A stretch of DNA of 64,000 nt from CAYGYG01 sp964354155 (GTDB lineage: Bacteria > Hydrothermota > Tepidihabitantia > SM23-42 > CAYGYG01). The stretch lies in assembly GCA_964354155.1 (NCBI GenBank), contig CAYGYG010000014.1, forward strand, positions 1-64,000. The letters run 5' to 3'. Below the pieces are notes generated by a model that was not told the origin of the DNA, did no database searches, and saw only the letters and a program-made list of their open reading frames with translations. Below, piece by piece: positions 63,836 through 64,000 of the stretch (positions are counted from its first letter, which is position 1; each line of letters opens with the position of its first letter). The position numbers were made by a program, and so were the translations under genes.

Positions 63836-64000
63836 CTATAGTCGGTTGGTCTTTTCAAGGCGCGATAGCCGCTTCACATTCTGAGCTAAGACATGACGGG
63901 CGTGGCGCAACTGCTGCCGGGTTGGCTTCAGCCCAGTACTATTCTTGGTCCGCTTGGCCCGGACCGACGTTTCCGGCTTGAGCAAATGAGTTATCGCGCC
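63836..64000 (-). CDS. C-terminal fragment of an unknown basic protein
   Basis: The minus strand is open from the window edge for 54 codons to a TAG at 63838-63836, just past a bidirectional terminator. The sequence is very basic (SVRAKRTKNSTGLKPTRQQL, RHARHVLAQNVKRLSRLEKT), as in a ribosomal or nucleic-acid-binding protein tail. The start lies beyond the window, and no family can be named. Confidence 0.55.
   Translation of the reverse strand, partial: GAITHLLKPETSVRAKRTKNSTGLKPTRQQLRHARHVLAQNVKRLSRLEKTNRL

Overview
The window reads like part of the chromosome of an uncultivated double-membraned bacterium. BamA, TamB, a type IV pilus secretin (PilQ), a lipoprotein and two secreted proteins with type IX-like C-terminal sorting domains all imply an outer membrane. 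Gene content, moderately high GC and style (secreted proteins with a 'VxPNP' module, junk-like intergenic repeats, a scaffold gap of exactly 100 N at 25671-25770) resemble metagenome-assembled genomes of candidate division WOR-3 (Stahlbacteria) or relatives. That placement is an inference from gene style and was not tested against a database.

Layout. 1-3861: AT-richer accessory segment with two unknown proteins, a MerR-like protein, an excisionase-like HTH protein and a tyrosine recombinase whose end lies 22 bp before a tRNA-Phe gene; probably one end of an integrated element. 4138-4725: remnant HEPN/MNT module. 5062-9457 (+): ApbE, a radical SAM enzyme (AmrS type), DUF4321, ribosomal protein L28, a UbiA-type prenyltransferase, a TtcA-like enzyme. 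9793-22555 (-): asnS, gcvT, dprA, a HEAT protein, obgE, coaD, rsmD, the pilMNOPQ cluster headed by a small HTH gene, tgt, truA. 22681-25670 (+): large secreted protein cut by the gap. 25789-34894 (-): priA, tamB, bamA, an M29-like peptidase, a zinc-ribbon coiled-coil protein, tRNA-Val. 35011-37826 (+): an ABC-2 exporter. 37979-44049 (-): a DUF1028 protein, an O-methyltransferase, rsmE, dnaJ, dnaK, grpE. 44276-50751 (+): an RmlD-like reductase, ispE, tRNA-Gln, prs, rplY, pth, ychF, an MscS-tail membrane protein, a lipoprotein. 50912-54037 (-): a large coiled-coil membrane protein. 54204-60826 (+): a leader ORF and a compact histidine operon, hisG-C-B-H-F-[A+I+E]-D. 61139-62497: stand-alone TrpB2. 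62641-63771: secreted protein gene interrupted by an in-frame TGA. The window ends in a bidirectional terminator and the tail of an unknown minus-strand gene.

Two window-wide signals stand out. First, promoters are unusually legible: TTGACA-N16-TATAAT recurs at about sixteen places, and in about nine the start codon lies only 6-9 nt after the -10 box, so the mRNA should be leaderless (apbE, asnS, truA, the M29 gene, the ABC ATPase, grpE, the RmlD-like gene, and two small leader ORFs). Second, intergenic gaps carry a dispersed composite repeat: GGAATR-type and ATCAG-type micro-repeats followed by paired GATTACAGTGAT words (or the reverse complement) next to a hairpin whose stem sequence differs in each copy. 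The histidine operon also has a leaderless leader ORF followed by mutually exclusive hairpins, and an unusual HisA-HisI-HisE fusion.
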